This document shows, piece after piece, positions 62,534 through 64,000 of a stretch of DNA of 64,000 nt (its first letter is position 1; each line of letters begins with the position of its first letter). The notes under the pieces are model-generated. The model searched no databases, was not told the DNA's origin, and saw only the letters and a list, made by a program, of their open reading frames with translations. The stretch spans positions 337,175-401,174 of the forward strand of contig JBPDWA010000002.1 of assembly GCA_051295955.1 (NCBI GenBank), given 5' to 3'. The position numbers were made by a program, and so were the translations under genes. This DNA comes from Enterococcus faecalis_A (GTDB taxonomy: Bacteria; Bacillota; Bacilli; Lactobacillales; Enterococcaceae).

Positions 62534-63055
62534 ATGAATAAGAAAAAAATAGGAGTAATGATATTCATTATTGTAGTACTGATAGGAATAGGAGGAAAAC
62601 TTTCTATGGACAAAAGAGCCAAGGATTTAGCAGAATTACATGAGATTCAGACCGATTTAGCTAATTACTTGTATAACAATTATAGAATTTACACTGTAGA
62701 TAAAGAGAAGGATGAGCAATTAAACACGGAGTACGATAGAGGAAAGGGATCTTTAACGACTAAAGAATTTCTAAAAAAATCAGATGAATTAAAAGAATAT
62801 TCGGATATAAGCAAAATAGAATTTACCGGTTTTTCTGTCGGACCGATGAATACGTTAGAGGCTTATTTGAAAATTAACGATGTTTACGAAGAAGAAGTAG
62901 ACTTGGATACATTGTCAGCAGAAACAAACACGTTTATTTATCGCATTACAGATAGTACAGGTAAAGGGCCTTACTATATAGAGAAAAAAAGGAAGCCTAT
63001 AGACTCAGCTATTCCTGAAGCTGCAATTATTTATTACGAAGGAGGAATAGATTAG
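62534..63055 (+). CDS. Membrane-anchored small protein, candidate immunity protein (copy 2)
   Basis: A 173-residue paralogue of the 61787 gene: N-terminal membrane helix (about 6-23), RAKDLAELHEIQTDLANYLY identical to copy 1, then a diverged middle and EYSDISKIEFTGFSVGPMN. It overlaps the lipase gene by one base (TAGTG), so translation is coupled. The mix of identical and diverged segments points to gene conversion between the copies. Confidence 0.65.
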   Translation: MNKKKIGVMIFIIVVLIGIGGKLSMDKRAKDLAELHEIQTDLANYLYNNYRIYTVDKEKDEQLNTEYDRGKGSLTTKEFLKKSDELKEYSDISKIEFTGFSVGPMNTLEAYLKINDVYEEEVDLDTLSAETNTFIYRITDSTGKGPYYIEKKRKPIDSAIPEAAIIYYEGGID

Positions 63056-64000
63056 TGGATGAGTACAGAATATTATCAAAAAGAGTATACCAGATAGAAG
63101 AAGGCATTGTTCAAAAAAACGAAAAAGTAAAAGGAACCAATCATATTGTAATAGACACCATCGACACGAATAAAGACACCTTAAAGATGGAATATTTCCC
63201 GAGAAACAACAGTATGCAAGCGATGACGGTGGCAGAGATTAAAGATGAGTTTAAATCATATAAAGAAAATAAGTTGAAAGAAATCGAAGGCTACCCTCAA
63301 TCGGTAGTAAAAAAAGAGTTAACAATTGTGTATGCGGGAACGAGTGGGTTAAAAGATTGGACCACGGATGCCATCGAAATTGGAATGAATGCCAAATATA
63401 ACAATGGGTCATTCTCTTCAGCAGTAGATTATGCCCGAGAAATTGAAGTGAAGTATCCCAAAGAAGCCGGCTTTACAATTGGCACTTCCGGGCATTCACT
63501 CGGTGGTGCCGAAGCTATTTATGTGGCAGTTTCACTGGGATACAATGCCATAACCTATGGTGCGGCTGGATCAGGGTTAACCGAGGCACAGATTAAAAAT
63601 TATAAAGGCACTATTGTCAACCTTTATGATACATCAGACATTGTTACTAGCGGATGGATGACTGGTGGGCAGGAAAATATACCATTCTTAAGTATAGGGA
63701 TCGATAATGAAGGGTGGGAAACATTCGGTCATTCATTGGATCAGTTTGAGGTCGATAAAAAAGGCAACTATCTCAATAAATATGGAGATATAGTCATTTA
63801 TTCTGATTTAACTGGTGGAATATCAATTGAACAAACCTTACTAGCGCAACAAATTGTACAAAATAAACACAATATTCGAGGAGTAGAAACCTATGACGGG
63901 ACCAATCCCCATTCAATAGCAGAAATTAAACGGCTAAAAGCAGAAAATAAGTGGCTCCAAGCGCAAATCGATAGTTTTACCCAATTAAATGGTTTACGTA
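63055..64000 (+). CDS. Alpha/beta-hydrolase lipase-like protein, candidate secreted toxin (3' partial)
   Basis: Open from GTG 63055 (GGAGGA 9 bp upstream) to the window end, at least 315 residues. The nucleophile elbow is GHSLGG (Ser148), with a likely catalytic Asp in LYDTSDIVTSG and His in TFGHSLDQF. After residue about 255 comes a helical region (SIAEIKRLKAENKWLQAQID). No signal peptide. A lipase domain followed by a C-terminal helical domain, next to membrane-bound partner proteins, resembles the type VII-secreted lipase toxin TslA of S. aureus with its immunity proteins. Substrate and export are inferred. Confidence 0.7.
   Translation, partial: MDEYRILSKRVYQIEEGIVQKNEKVKGTNHIVIDTIDTNKDTLKMEYFPRNNSMQAMTVAEIKDEFKSYKENKLKEIEGYPQSVVKKELTIVYAGTSGLKDWTTDAIEIGMNAKYNNGSFSSAVDYAREIEVKYPKEAGFTIGTSGHSLGGAEAIYVAVSLGYNAITYGAAGSGLTEAQIKNYKGTIVNLYDTSDIVTSGWMTGGQENIPFLSIGIDNEGWETFGHSLDQFEVDKKGNYLNKYGDIVIYSDLTGGISIEQTLLAQQIVQNKHNIRGVETYDGTNPHSIAEIKRLKAENKWLQAQIDSFTQLNGLR

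Noticed and set aside
1..64000. CRISPR array
   Set aside because: I saw no set of regularly spaced direct repeats and no cas genes anywhere in the window.

Overview
The window is low-GC Firmicutes DNA and most likely comes from an Enterococcus chromosome. The evidence is the mevalonate cluster (mvaK1-mvaD-mvaK2-fni), the polA-mutM-coaE-nrdR-dnaB-dnaI run, a Rex-type adhE promoter, and the order adhE / mevalonate genes / pentapeptide protein / oppA-[antisense DUF3899 gene]-oppBCDF. As far as I remember, this is the order in E. faecalis. I cannot fix the species from sequence alone.

Region 1 (1 to about 20,880) is the right part of a siphovirus prophage, with the left part outside the window. 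It reads: late regulator (cut by the window edge), a promoter-to-terminator structured non-coding RNA with a tRNA-Leu-like domain, terminase, A118-like portal and minor capsid proteins, a small HExxH peptidase, scaffold, capsid, connectors, tail tube, tail chaperones, tape measure, Dit, tail endopeptidase, holin genes and endolysin. After lysis come a GNAT toxin/antitoxin-like pair, two damaged tRNAs and a DUF4352 membrane protein. Capsid and tail-tube genes each carry an Ig-like/FN3 domain in the -1 frame behind a slippery A-run. The prophage ends against the 3' stump of a host aldo/keto reductase gene.

Region 2 (21.2-38.8 kb) is core chromosome: DNA polymerase I, base-excision repair, CoA synthesis, NrdR, replication restart/helicase loading, an aminotransferase, a Gln-type ABC transporter with fused binding protein and permease, a GldA-like dehydrogenase, tgt, yajC, comN and adhE with two Rex-like operators.

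Region 3 (38.9-42.2 kb) is an accessory lactococcin-972-type bacteriocin with its membrane protein and ABC ATPase, set between adhE and the mevalonate genes. Region 4 (42.2-48.4 kb, minus strand) holds fni, the mevalonate genes, a pentapeptide protein and a FUSC-family membrane protein.

Region 5 (48.4-56.6 kb) is the most interesting part. It is an oligopeptide permease locus (oppA, antisense DUF3899, oppBCDF) followed directly by a TnpB-derived protein. That protein has lost its RuvC catalytic residues and its C-terminal zinc finger/RuvC-III. Behind it lies an omega-RNA-like scaffold ending in GGTTCAC and a short A/T guide that runs into a T-tract. This fits the TldR class (TnpB-like nuclease-dead repressor), specifically the oppF-linked enterococcal type. 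The guide's first 8 nt recur behind TTTAA inside a perfect palindrome in the oppA promoter/leader, so the locus looks like a natural RNA-guided, CRISPRi-like repressor of its own peptide transporter.

Region 6 (56.6-61.2 kb) is a CcpA/LicT-type beta-glucoside operon (cre, promoter, RAT/terminator, antiterminator, PTS EIIBCA, 6-phospho-beta-glucosidase). Region 7 (61.2-64.0 kb) has degenerate sequence, then a lipase-type toxin locus with two paralogous membrane-anchored proteins, a truncated toxin head between them, and an intact lipase-like gene running off the window.
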